The notes beneath the pieces were generated by a model that was not told the origin of the DNA, made no database searches, and worked only from the letters and a program-made list of their open reading frames with translations. A program made the position numbers and the translations under genes. From contig NZ_FNRV01000001.1 in the NCBI RefSeq assembly GCF_900105115.1, positions 1,054,001-1,118,000 of the forward strand: a stretch of 64,000 nt of DNA, in the 5' to 3' direction. Position 1 is the first letter of the stretch. Every line of letters starts with the position of its first letter. This DNA is from Pseudomonas mohnii. GTDB lineage: Bacteria > Pseudomonadota > Gammaproteobacteria > Pseudomonadales > Pseudomonadaceae. Below are positions 8,345 to 17,005 of this stretch, in pieces.

Positions 8345-8916
8345 CCGCATCTTTCCTCGGGCTCAGCGCCCGCCAAGCGCAATCGCCAGCAACCCTGGAA
8401 CCGGAGTTCGACGCTCGACAGCGGCTCGACATCAATCAGATTGAATGCCGAACCGTGCAGCACGTATGTCAGCGCGGCGCGGATGACAAACGGATGCGTC
8501 ACCGCCACCACATGCCCCGGTGTCGCCTGCAATGTCGTCAGCCAGGCGACCACCCGTTCAGTCACCTGGATCACCGACTCGCCACCGTGGGGCGCCGAAG
8601 TCGGGTCGGCGAGCCAGGACTGCAGCCATCGCGCTTCGGATTTTTGCAGGTCATTGATGCGCTGACCGCTCCAGCGCCCGACATCGCAATCGCGCAATGC
8701 CTCGACTACCTCAGCGTGGCTGCCGAACAGTTCGGCGGTCTGCCGGGTACGCAGTTCCGGGCCGCACAACAGCCGTGGAGCATTTTTGAATTGAGCACGA
8801 CGGGAACCCCGTGCCGATTGCCAATCCATCTCCAGAGGTTCATCCGTAGGAAACCTCGCCAATTTTTGTGCGACGGTTCGAGCGTGGCATATCAGGGTCA
8901 AACGGGTCGCCTGCAC
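8341..8916 (-). CDS. Histidine phosphatase superfamily protein
   Basis: A 191-residue phosphoglycerate-mutase-like protein starting at a GTG. The N-terminal motif is LTLICHART instead of the usual RHG(E/Q)(T/S), while the second histidine is present in VVAVTHPFVIRAAL and an acidic residue in APHGGESVIQV. The central CDVGRWSGQRINDL segment resembles CobC/alpha-ribazole phosphatases. Its stop region overlaps the cobF start, so the two genes are translationally coupled and a cobalamin-related dephosphorylation is plausible. The altered RHG motif (C in place of R) may reduce or change activity. Confidence 0.75.
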   Translation of the reverse strand: MQATRLTLICHARTVAQKLARFPTDEPLEMDWQSARGSRRAQFKNAPRLLCGPELRTRQTAELFGSHAEVVEALRDCDVGRWSGQRINDLQKSEARWLQSWLADPTSAPHGGESVIQVTERVVAWLTTLQATPGHVVAVTHPFVIRAALTYVLHGSAFNLIDVEPLSSVELRFQGCWRLRLAGAEPEERCG

Positions 8917-9454
8917 GAAGGATTACTCTGTCGAGAGAAAGTAAGGTACGGCGACTTGCCGGTGGTCGCGCAATTGTGCCGCAAGAAAGGTTGTCGAAGG
9001 GGCATTTCGTCTGACAACAAAAGCCGTCTCCGATCTCTTTATAGGCAATGCCCTACACGGTTGACCGTCATCCCCGTCGCCATCGGCGTACAGGCATTTC
9101 GCTCAATTTTCGGCGTTGAAAAACCGCAGCAAAATTAACTAGACAGGCCGTGCGCCTTAATTAAATACTGATTTCAACGGATTATCGCCCCCATCCTGCA
9201 GGAGCCCGGATGCCCTCATTTAACGACCCGATCATTGACACCCGTCTGGACAGTTCACCGTCCACAGCCACGCGCCACCTGATCAGTCCCGGCCTCTGCA
9301 ACGAGGCAGGCCTGATACCGCGCGTGGTCAATCCGCAATAGCCCCTGAAAAAGAGCGGCGTCAGACAAGACAACCGCCGATCAATCCGTGGAAACCGACA
9401 GTGATCGTCAGGTTCGGTGCCAGCCACCGAACGCTTTGATACAGGAGTGCATCC
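8917..9454. other. Long intergenic region with one possible small ORF
   Basis: A 538-bp gap between the divergent phosphatase and AruF-like genes. The middle (9030-9180) is comparatively AT-rich and may hold promoters. I looked for a cobalamin riboswitch before the cob genes and found no B12-box-like element. The only coding candidate is the small frame at 9210-9341. Confidence 0.5.
9210..9341 (+). CDS. Possible small protein (43 aa)
   Basis: ATG at 9210 follows CAGGAG at 9199-9204 and opens a 43-codon frame (MPSFNDPIIDTRLDSSPSTA...) ending TAG at 9339-9341, about 110 bp before the AruF-like gene on the same strand. It has no recognisable domain or signal peptide. The ribosome site and position make a leader peptide or small protein possible, but a chance frame is as likely. 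Confidence 0.3.
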   Translation: MPSFNDPIIDTRLDSSPSTATRHLISPGLCNEAGLIPRVVNPQ

Positions 9455-10471
9455 ATGCTGGTGTTGCGTCCAGTGGTGTTAACCGACCTGCCCCAATTGC
9501 AGCGGCTGGCCCGCGAAAGCCTGGTGGGCGTCACGTCGCTGCCAGACGACCGCGAATGCTTGCACGATAAAATTCTCGACTCATGCACCTCGTTCGAGCA
9601 AACCGTCCAGAGCCCGGGCCCGGAAAGTTACTTCTTCGTGCTGGAAGATTCGACGACGCGGCGACTGGCGGGCTGCTCGGAAATTCTCGCCACGGCGGGT
9701 TTCAGCGAGCCGTTCTACAGCCTGCGCAACCGTCACTTCAACAGTGCCTCGCGGGAGCTGAACATCGAGCATGGCGTGCCGGCTCTGTCGCTGTGCCACG
9801 ACCTCGGCGGCCATACCTTGCTGCGCGGTTTTCATATCGATCCAACGCTGGTGCGCACGGCGTACTCCGAACTGTTGTCACGGGCGCGACTGCTGTTCAT
9901 CGCCGCCCACGCGCCGCGCTTTGCCGACGGGGTCATCAGCGAAATCGTTGGTTTCAGCAGCGATGACGGGCATTCGCCATTCTGGGATGCGCTGGGCAAG
10001 CACTTCATCGACCTGCCCTATGTCGAGGCCGAGCGGCTCTGCGGGCTTGAGAGTCGGGCGTTTCTTGCCGAACTGATGCCGCAATACCCGATCTACGTGC
10101 CAATGCTGCCCCAGGCCGCGCAAGACTGCATCGGCCGGGTTCACCCCGATGGCCAGGAGGCCTTCGATATCCTCGAGCGCGAGGGTTTCCAAACTAATAG
10201 TTATGTCGATCTCTTTGACGGCGGCCCAACGCTGTATTCACGCACCGGTGGCATTCGTTCCATCGCGCAAAGCGCGACCGCCACGGTGAAACCCGGCTCA
10301 TCCATCGACGCCCGTGGCCGCTATCTGCTTTGCAATGACTCGCTGGAGAATTACCGCGCCATCGTCGCCGACCTGGACTACCGCGCCGGGCAGCCCCTGA
10401 CCCTGGACACCGAGATGTGCGCGGCCCTGAAGGTGAGCGAAGGCAGCCCGATCCGGCTGATTGCCTTGTGA
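9455..10471 (+). CDS. Arginine N-succinyltransferase alpha-subunit-like protein (AruF type)
   Basis: A 338-residue AstA-family acyltransferase very close in pattern to P. aeruginosa AruF: LRPVVLTDLPQLQRLARES, GVTSLPDD, ESYFFVLEDS, FSEPFYSLRN, and the conserved core SPFWDALGKHFIDLPYVEAE, SRAFLAELMPQYPIYVP and FDGGPTLYSRT. AruF and AruG together transfer succinyl from succinyl-CoA to arginine or ornithine in the succinyltransferase pathway. Here the pair is not next to aruC, aruD, aruB or aruE but to an oxaloacetate decarboxylase, so it may be a second set with a different substrate. ACAGGAG precedes the ATG. Confidence 0.85.
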   Translation: MLVLRPVVLTDLPQLQRLARESLVGVTSLPDDRECLHDKILDSCTSFEQTVQSPGPESYFFVLEDSTTRRLAGCSEILATAGFSEPFYSLRNRHFNSASRELNIEHGVPALSLCHDLGGHTLLRGFHIDPTLVRTAYSELLSRARLLFIAAHAPRFADGVISEIVGFSSDDGHSPFWDALGKHFIDLPYVEAERLCGLESRAFLAELMPQYPIYVPMLPQAAQDCIGRVHPDGQEAFDILEREGFQTNSYVDLFDGGPTLYSRTGGIRSIAQSATATVKPGSSIDARGRYLLCNDSLENYRAIVADLDYRAGQPLTLDTEMCAALKVSEGSPIRLIAL

Positions 10472-10532
10472 TCCGCTTCCCTCACGGCGCACAACGACCG
10501 TCCCCGTGCAGGCTCGCGCAAGGAGTTGCAGC

Positions 10533-11567
10533 ATGATAGTTCGTCCGGTCCAGGTGACCGATCTGCCCGCCTTGCTCGCACTGGTCCGGCAGGCTGGTTG
10601 CGGATTGACGTCGCTGCCGGCCAACGAAGAGCGCCTGTTTCACCGATTGCGCTGGGCGCAAAGAACCTTCGCCGAACAAGTCGAGCGCGCCGACGCCGAC
10701 TACCTGTTCGTCCTCGAAGACGACGACCAGCAAGTGGTGGGCGTCAGCGCCCTGACCGGGGCCGTGGGCCTGCGCGAACCCTGGTACAGCTACCGGGTCG
10801 GGCAGACGATCAGCTCATCACCGGACCTTGGCATCGAGCGGCACATCCCGACCTTGTTCATGAACAATGAAATGACCGGTCAATCGGATCTGCGCTCGCT
10901 GTTCTTGCGGCCCGATCGACGTCAGAGCCATGACGGCCGGTTGCTGTCCCTGGGGCGTTTGTTGGTCGTGGCCGAGTTTGCGCACCTGTTCGGGGACAAG
11001 ATAATCGCCGAACTGCGCGGCAGCGCCGACGAAAATGGCTGCTCTCCCTTCTGGGACAGCGTCGGTCGCCACTTCTTCAAAATGGACTTCAAGCACGCCG
11101 ATCACTTGTCGTGGCTGGGCAACAAAGCGTTCATCGCGGAACTGATGCCGCGCCAACCGCTGTACGCCTGCCTGCTGACCGAACAGGCCCAGGCGGTGAT
11201 CGGCAAGCCTCACGCAAAGGCCGAGCCGGCCCTGAAGATCCTCACCGCCGAAGGTTTTGCCCACAAGGGTTACATCGACATCTTCGACGCCGGCCCGGTG
11301 ATCGAGTCCCCCGTTTCGAGCATCCGCAGCGTGCGCGACAGCCAGCTACTGGAGCTGACCATCGCCCCCCCGGACGATCAGGCTCCCATGTGGCTGATCC
11401 ACAACCGTCGCCTGGAAAACTGCCGCATCACCGCCACCCCGGCGCGCCAAGTGGGCGACCGCCTGATCGTCGACCGTCTCACCGTCAAACGCCTGCAACT
11501 GCAACCCGGCGACTCGGTCCGCGCCGTACCGCTGCGCCCACAACAGCCGCAGGCGGTGGCAGCGTAA
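10533..11567 (+). CDS. Arginine N-succinyltransferase beta-subunit-like protein (AruG type)
   Basis: A 344-residue paralogue of the preceding gene, matching AruG: IVRPVQVTDLPALLALVRQ, GLTSLPANEERL, DADYLFVLEDDD, GLREPWYSYRVG, SPFWDSVGRHFFKMDFKHAD, NKAFIAELMPRQPLY and GYIDIFDAGPVIES. The start at 10533 (AAGGAG at 10520) replaces an earlier in-frame codon inside the upstream gene. With the AruF-like subunit it should form a heteromeric succinyltransferase. The tail runs to 11567, slightly longer than AruG, and ends Ala/Gln-rich. Confidence 0.85.
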   Translation: MIVRPVQVTDLPALLALVRQAGCGLTSLPANEERLFHRLRWAQRTFAEQVERADADYLFVLEDDDQQVVGVSALTGAVGLREPWYSYRVGQTISSSPDLGIERHIPTLFMNNEMTGQSDLRSLFLRPDRRQSHDGRLLSLGRLLVVAEFAHLFGDKIIAELRGSADENGCSPFWDSVGRHFFKMDFKHADHLSWLGNKAFIAELMPRQPLYACLLTEQAQAVIGKPHAKAEPALKILTAEGFAHKGYIDIFDAGPVIESPVSSIRSVRDSQLLELTIAPPDDQAPMWLIHNRRLENCRITATPARQVGDRLIVDRLTVKRLQLQPGDSVRAVPLRPQQPQAVAA

Positions 11568-11703
11568 TCGCTCCCGAGTCGCCCACTGTTGGGCGTCATC
11601 TGCAAATTCGTCATCATTCTCGACCGCCCCCCGTGATAGCCTTTTACGTCTTCGGCGTTGACACTTTTGCTCAAGCCCTTCCATTCCCATTGGTGGAACT
11701 CAT

Positions 11704-12573
11704 ATGTCCAGGCTTTCTCATCAAGATTTGCGCCGCAGTTTTCGTCAATTACTCGCATCCAACACCTGCTACCACACGGCGTCGGTCTTCGACCCGATGT
11801 CGGCGCGCATTGCGGCGGACCTGGGGTTTGAAGTGGGTATTCTCGGCGGGTCGGTCGCGTCGCTGCAGGTACTGGGTGCCCCAGACTTCGCCTTGATCAC
11901 CCTCACCGAGTTCGCCGAGCAGGCCACCCGCATCGGCCGCGTCGCCCAACTGCCGGTGATCGCCGACGCCGACCACGGTTACGGCAACGCCCTCAATGTC
12001 ATGCGCACCATCGTCGAGCTCGAACGTGCCGGCGTGGCCGCCCTGACCATCGAAGACACCTTGCTGCCGGCGCAATTCGGCCGCAAATCCACGGACCTGA
12101 TCACCGTTGCCGAAGGCGTCGGCAAGATCCGCGCGGCCCTGGAAGCCCGGTGTGACTCGGAATTGGCAATCATCGCCCGCACCCACGCAGGGATTCTTCC
12201 GGTGCAGGAAATCATCAGCCGCACCAAGCAATACCAGGCCGCCGGGGCGGATGGCATCTGCATGGTTGGCGTGAAGGATTTCGACCATCTGGAACAAATC
12301 GCCGAGCACCTGAGTGTGCCGCTGATGCTCGTGACCTACGGAAATCCGTTGTTGCGTGATGACAAACGCCTGGCCGAACTGGGCGTGCGCATCGTCATCG
12401 ACGGCCACGGCGCCTACTTCGCCGCGATCAAGGCCACCTACGACAGCCTGCGCGAGCAACGACAGATCTTCACCCAGGCCGCCGACCTGAGCGCGACGGA
12501 ACTGACACATACCTATACGCAGCCAGCGGAATACATCCGTTGGGCCGAAGAGTTCATGCACGTTAAAGAGTGA
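11704..12573 (+). CDS. Oxaloacetate decarboxylase (PEP mutase/isocitrate lyase superfamily)
   Basis: A 289-residue barrel protein of the isocitrate lyase/PEP mutase superfamily. [48 protein letters not shown] and IIARTHAG are the magnesium and substrate strands. The sequence resembles PA4872 of P. aeruginosa, which was shown to decarboxylate oxaloacetate to pyruvate; the histidine in ADADHGYGN is a feature of that subgroup. It lies 136 bp after the AruG-like gene and may form one unit with it, linking succinyl-CoA and C4 acids, though this is inference. It is followed by a 226-bp tandem repeat array. Confidence 0.88.
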   Translation: MSRLSHQDLRRSFRQLLASNTCYHTASVFDPMSARIAADLGFEVGILGGSVASLQVLGAPDFALITLTEFAEQATRIGRVAQLPVIADADHGYGNALNVMRTIVELERAGVAALTIEDTLLPAQFGRKSTDLITVAEGVGKIRAALEARCDSELAIIARTHAGILPVQEIISRTKQYQAAGADGICMVGVKDFDHLEQIAEHLSVPLMLVTYGNPLLRDDKRLAELGVRIVIDGHGAYFAAIKATYDSLREQRQIFTQAADLSATELTHTYTQPAEYIRWAEEFMHVKE

Positions 12574-12608
12574 TGGTGCGCAAACGTAACAGCGTGAAAC
12601 CCCATCCC

Positions 12609-13194
12609 CTGCTCGCGATGGACGTCAACGATGACGCGGGCTGTCTGAATGCCCGCGTTGCCCGGACGTTCATCGCGAGCAGGCTCGCTCCTACATTGGA
12701 TAGGGTGCACCTGCGGGTGATTGGTCGGCTATCAGGCCGCCGAAGTGCGATATCCAAGTGCGGCAGGCCGGGGTGTGGCAAGGACCAGACCGACAAGGTC
12801 CACTTCATTCGCCAGATCCCCTGTAGGAGCGAGCCTGCTCGCGATGGACGTCTACGATGACACGGGCTGTCTGAATGCCCGCGTTGCCTGGACGTTCATC
12901 GCGAGCAGGCTCGCTCCTACAGTGGACCCGGTACACCTGCAGGTGACTGGTCGGCTGTCAGGCCGCCGAAGTGCGATATCCAAGTGCGGCAGGCCGGGGT
13001 GTGGCAAGGACCAGACCGACAAGGTCCACTTCATTCGCCAGAGCCCCTGTAGGAGCGAGCCTGCTCGCGATGGACGTCAACGATGACACGGGCTGTCTGA
13101 ATGCCCGCGTTGCCTGGACGTTCATCGCGAGCAGGCTCGCTCCTACAGTGAACCCGGTACACCTGCAGGTGACTGGTCGGCTGTCAGGCCGCCT
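12609..13194. repeat. Tandem array of a 226-bp repeat (2.6 copies) built from REP elements
   Basis: The unit starting CTGCTCGCGATGGACGTC recurs at 12609, 12835 and 13061, an exact 226-bp period, with only scattered substitutions; the third copy stops near 13194. Each unit contains a REP inverted pair (GTAGGAGCGAGCCTGCTCGC and its complement GCGAGCAGGCTCGCTCCTAC) and a spacer with ACCTGCAGGTGACTGGTCGG. Small ORFs in this stretch are products of the repeat and are not genes. Confidence 0.93.
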
Positions 13195-13203
13195 CAATAA
13201 ACA

Positions 13204-14277
13204 TCAAACCGAATCGAGCAGCTCATACTGAGAGCGACCATCACCGCAGCAAATGACCCGGTTACGCCCCGTCGTCTTGGCCTCATACAACGCCCGATCG
13301 GCATCACTGAGCCACAAGGTCGCATCACTGTGACCGGGATTGAACGCAGCCAAACCGATGCTCAAGCTGACTTTCAGCGCCGGGTTTTGCTCGTAGCCCA
13401 ACGTGGCAAAGCGATCACGCAGCGCCTCCATGACCGCCGCCGCGTTGTTCAAGGGCAAATCCGGAAGAATCACGCAAAACTCATCACCGCCATAACGCCC
13501 GGCGACGTCGGTGGCCCGCAGGTTCTGCTTGAGCATCTTGCTCAGCTGCCGCAACACGATGTCGCCAGCAACATGACCGTAAGTGTCATTGATGTTTTTG
13601 AAATGATCGATGTCGATCAGCGCAATCGCCCCGCCCTGGTGCTGGCGCTGGCAGCGCTGAAACTCGACTTCCAGTTGATCCTTCCAGGCGCCGTGGTTGA
13701 GCAGACCGGTCAGGCTGTCGGTTCGGCTCAGGGCCAGTAATTCACTTTTTTGCCGGCCGAGGGTATGGGCCTGGCGAAAGCAGAGCCAGCCCAGCGCCAG
13801 CGGATAAAAACACATCAAGGGCAAGCAGGCGTAAAGTTGTAACTGACTGGTTTCTGGAATGAACAGCGGTTTGAAAATCAGCCATCCGATGCCGATACCA
13901 AGGATCTGCGTGACGCTGCCCGCCAACAGAAAACGCAAGCCGCCGATCGCCACATTGTTCATGGCCATCATGGAAATGGTGGTCGCGCTGGGCAACGGAT
14001 TGAACTGCATGGCCGCCACCCAGAAGCCGCCCAGAAAGGCGTCAACCAGCAGGTTACGGTGTTCGGCATGATAGGGAGCCTTGGCTCGACGCGCCCATTG
14101 ATAGGCCAGGTGCGGCCAGATCAGGCCGTTGAACAACATCAATGCCCAGACCCAGGGAGCCGGGTTCAGGGGGTACATCGCCACACTCACGCACAACAGC
14201 CCCAGCACCAGGCCGAGCATGCGCGACGTGTAGAGCCTCCTGGCCAGTGAAAGTCCTTTCACTCCCGTCTTTCCCAT
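13204..14277 (-). CDS. MASE2-domain diguanylate cyclase
   Basis: A 357-residue membrane-bound cyclase. Residues 1-170 form a MASE2 sensor with several membrane segments (about 20-37, 43-60, 79-92, 104-138, 147-166). The C-terminal GGDEF domain has SRTDSLTGLLNHGAW, ALIDIDHFKNINDTYGHVAGD and an intact GGDEF active loop at 263-267. An RxxD inhibitory site (RATD, 254-257) lies five residues before it, so product inhibition is expected. It should make cyclic di-GMP, which promotes biofilm matrix production. GGAGAGG precedes the ATG at 14277. Confidence 0.93.
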   Translation of the reverse strand: MGKTGVKGLSLARRLYTSRMLGLVLGLLCVSVAMYPLNPAPWVWALMLFNGLIWPHLAYQWARRAKAPYHAEHRNLLVDAFLGGFWVAAMQFNPLPSATTISMMAMNNVAIGGLRFLLAGSVTQILGIGIGWLIFKPLFIPETSQLQLYACLPLMCFYPLALGWLCFRQAHTLGRQKSELLALSRTDSLTGLLNHGAWKDQLEVEFQRCQRQHQGGAIALIDIDHFKNINDTYGHVAGDIVLRQLSKMLKQNLRATDVAGRYGGDEFCVILPDLPLNNAAAVMEALRDRFATLGYEQNPALKVSLSIGLAAFNPGHSDATLWLSDADRALYEAKTTGRNRVICCGDGRSQYELLDSV

Positions 14278-14467
14278 TGGGACCTCTCCACAGAGCGGTA
14301 CCTGATGATTCCAGGGTTGCGCGTATTTCTCGGAGTCTAACAGGGTAACGTCAAATAGCCATCACCGGTAGGCGGGATGAATACCGTGGCATAGCCGTCG
14401 AACGTACGCTCAATGTTTGGCTATACATGAAGACAGGCTTGACGCGAAAACGAGAAAGAGGAGGCCC

Positions 14468-15922
14468 ATGCAGACCTTTCAGGTGTTGATCATAGGTAGC
14501 GGCTTTGGTGGTCAGTGTGCGGCGGTCAACTTGCTCAAGGCTGGCATCACCGACTTCCGCCTGCTCGAGCGGCGTGACTTCTTCGGTGGCACCTGGTGCC
14601 AGAACACCTATCCAGGCGCGGCGGTCGACGTGCCCTCGCCCCTTTACTCGCTGTCCTTCGCGCCCTACCGCTGGACGCAGATGTTCGCCGAACAGGCCGA
14701 ACTGCATCGCTACACCCGCTATATCGTGGAGCACTTCGGACTGCGCGACCGGGTGGAACTGCAGGCCAATGTCGAACGCGTCGAATGGGACGACGAAAGC
14801 AAACGCTGGGCGGTCCACACAGCCGGCAAGGGCACCTTCTACGCGCAGTTCCTGATCAATGCCACCGGGCCGCTGAGCCAGCCGGTGGTCCCGCACTTCG
14901 AGGGCCAGGAACGCTTTGAGGGCAAGACTTTTCACACCAACAACTGGGATCACACCTACGACTACCGACAAAAACGCGTGGCCATCGTCGGCAGTGGCGC
15001 CAGTGCGGCCCAGGTGATTCCGGCGATTGCCCCGGATGTCGCGCACCTGCACGTATTCCAGCGTACACCCCATTGGGTGTTGCCTCGGGCTGACCGCACG
15101 TTTGGCCGTTTCCAGCGCTGGTTGCTCGGGCTCAAACCAGCCTACACGTTGCTGCGCTGGCTAATTTACTGGCAATTCGAAACCCGGGTGATTGCCTTCA
15201 AATACTCGAAACCGGCGATACGCATGGTCCAGCACCAGGCCTTGCGCTTCATCAAACGCCAGGTACCGGACGCCGAACTTCGGCGAAAACTCACGCCGGA
15301 CTACACCATCGGCTGCAAACGGGTGATTCTGTCGAGCACCCTGTACCCGGCACTGGGTCGCAGCAATGTGACGCTGCACAGCCGTGAACAAGGCATTGCC
15401 GCCCTCGATGAAACCGGCATCATCATGCAGGACGGGCAACACATCGATGTGGACCTGATCGTCTGGTCCACCGGCTACGACGCCACCGACGGGGTGATCT
15501 CCTACCCGGTCACCGGCAAGCATGGCACTCGCCTGAAAGATGTCTGGGCCCAGTTCCCCCGTGCCTACCTCGGCACCAGCCTGCCGGACTTTCCCAACCT
15601 GTTTATCGTCACCGGTCCGAACACCGGCATCGGCCACACGTCGGCGCTGTTTATCATCGAATCGCAGATGAATTACATCCTCGACTGCATCCGCACCCTT
15701 GAATCACGAGGTTTACGCAGCATCGAAGTTCGCCCCGAGGCAGAACGTACCTACACTGAAATGATCCATAGAGAAATGGAACGCACCGTGTGGAAGTCAG
15801 GAGGCTGCCACAGTTGGTATCAAAGCAAGAGCGGTCATGTGATTGCCATGTTTCCGGGGTTCAGTTTCAGCTTCAATCGCTTGACCCGAGCCCTGAAACC
15901 CGCCGATCACATCTTGTCCTGA
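14468..15922 (+). CDS. Flavin-dependent Baeyer-Villiger-type monooxygenase
   Basis: A 484-residue FAD/NADPH oxygenase. The FAD Rossmann motif GSGFGG is at 10-15, the FFGGTWCQNTYPGAAVD loop follows, the type I Baeyer-Villiger fingerprint FxGxxxHxxxWD is seen as F150-G152-H156-W160-D161, and the NADPH motif GSGASA is at 175-180. The fingerprint separates it from ordinary flavin N/S-monooxygenases. Start at 14468 has GAGGAG upstream. With the downstream hydrolase 22 bp away it could turn a ketone into an ester and then cleave it; the ketone is unknown. Confidence 0.9.
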   Translation: MQTFQVLIIGSGFGGQCAAVNLLKAGITDFRLLERRDFFGGTWCQNTYPGAAVDVPSPLYSLSFAPYRWTQMFAEQAELHRYTRYIVEHFGLRDRVELQANVERVEWDDESKRWAVHTAGKGTFYAQFLINATGPLSQPVVPHFEGQERFEGKTFHTNNWDHTYDYRQKRVAIVGSGASAAQVIPAIAPDVAHLHVFQRTPHWVLPRADRTFGRFQRWLLGLKPAYTLLRWLIYWQFETRVIAFKYSKPAIRMVQHQALRFIKRQVPDAELRRKLTPDYTIGCKRVILSSTLYPALGRSNVTLHSREQGIAALDETGIIMQDGQHIDVDLIVWSTGYDATDGVISYPVTGKHGTRLKDVWAQFPRAYLGTSLPDFPNLFIVTGPNTGIGHTSALFIIESQMNYILDCIRTLESRGLRSIEVRPEAERTYTEMIHREMERTVWKSGGCHSWYQSKSGHVIAMFPGFSFSFNRLTRALKPADHILS

Positions 15923-15944
15923 ACCGTTAGAAGGAAGACTTCTG

Positions 15945-16901
15945 ATGCTTTTACTGGTTGTCGCTATCGCGGTCTTTGCCGCCTGGAGCTGGTTGAGTTA
16001 CCCGGCCGTCGGCTACTGGCTTTATGACTTGAGCGTGGCCACCGAGGCCAAGCTGTACAAGTTGCACAAGATCGTCGTGCCCATTTCAGAAATGACCGTC
16101 TCGACCTGGCAAGGCGGCCCTTATGAGGCGTCCAGCAACGTCTTGATGCTGCACGGCTTCAGTGCCGACAAAAATCTCTGGCTGCGTTTTGCCCGGCACT
16201 TTGTCGGCAGCTACCGGGTGATCATCCCCGACATCGCCGGCCATGGCGAAACCGGCTTCAAGGAAGGCGGCGGCTATGACATCCCGCTGCAGGCCAAGCG
16301 CATGATCCAGCTGCTCGATGTCTGTGGGGTCGACAAGGTCCATGTGATCGGCAACTCGATGGGCGGCTACATCGCGGCATGGTTGGCGGCCACCTATCCG
16401 GACCGCATTGCCTCGGTCGCCCTGTTCGACCCGGCGGGTGTCACCGCGCCCGAACCCAGTGACCTGGAACGGCACTTGGCCAAGGGCCACAACCCGTTCC
16501 TGATCAACTCCCGGGAAGAATTCAAATACTTCTACGGCATGACCATGGCCGCCCCTCCCTGGGTTCCGCGCGTGGTGCTGGACGCCATGGCCCATCGCTA
16601 TGAACAGGCACGCGACGAACTGGAGGAAATCTTCCGCGACTTTCGCGCCAGCCCACCGATGGAGCCGAAGCTTCCAGGCATACAGGCGCCGGCGCTGTTG
16701 CTGTGGGGGCGCAAGGATCGCTTGATCGACGTCAGCAGCGTGGCCATCTGGAGCAAAGGCCTGGCCAACCTGCGCGTGGAAGTCTGGGAGGGCATCGGGC
16801 ACATGCCCATGGTCGAAGCGCCGGCCGGTTCGGCGCGCCTGTATCGGGAGTTTTTGGCATCCCTGCGCTCGGAAAGCCCTCAGGATCAACGCCTGCATTG
16901 A
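15945..16901 (+). CDS. Membrane-anchored alpha/beta hydrolase
   Basis: A 318-residue hydrolase with an N-terminal hydrophobic anchor (LLLVVAIAVFAAWSWLSYPAV). The fold motifs are VLMLHGFSADKNLW (oxyanion), the nucleophile elbow GNSMGG with Ser138, the acid in LLLWGRKDRLIDV and the histidine in EGIGHMPMVEAP. It lies 22 bp downstream of the monooxygenase with an AGAAGGAAG ribosome site, so an operon is very likely. By analogy to P. fluorescens Baeyer-Villiger clusters that carry an esterase, it may hydrolyse the ester product. The family also includes lipases acting on membrane lipids. Confidence 0.85.
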   Translation: MLLLVVAIAVFAAWSWLSYPAVGYWLYDLSVATEAKLYKLHKIVVPISEMTVSTWQGGPYEASSNVLMLHGFSADKNLWLRFARHFVGSYRVIIPDIAGHGETGFKEGGGYDIPLQAKRMIQLLDVCGVDKVHVIGNSMGGYIAAWLAATYPDRIASVALFDPAGVTAPEPSDLERHLAKGHNPFLINSREEFKYFYGMTMAAPPWVPRVVLDAMAHRYEQARDELEEIFRDFRASPPMEPKLPGIQAPALLLWGRKDRLIDVSSVAIWSKGLANLRVEVWEGIGHMPMVEAPAGSARLYREFLASLRSESPQDQRLH

Positions 16902-17005
16902 GGATGCAGTCCTTTGCAGAATGAAGTTCGTCAGAAACTTCGTTTGTCGGCGACGCGGAAGGCTGCGATCTTTTGCTCAACGTCACCGCGCCAGGAATTG
17001 TGTTC

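Noticed and set aside
8917..9200. Cobalamin riboswitch upstream of the phosphatase/cobF pair
   Set aside because: I searched both strands by eye for the B12 box and its flanking stems and found no match.
12563..13231. Several small open frames (60-120 codons) repeating similar peptides such as GASLLAMDV
   Set aside because: They are translations of the 226-bp repeat on both strands, not conserved genes.
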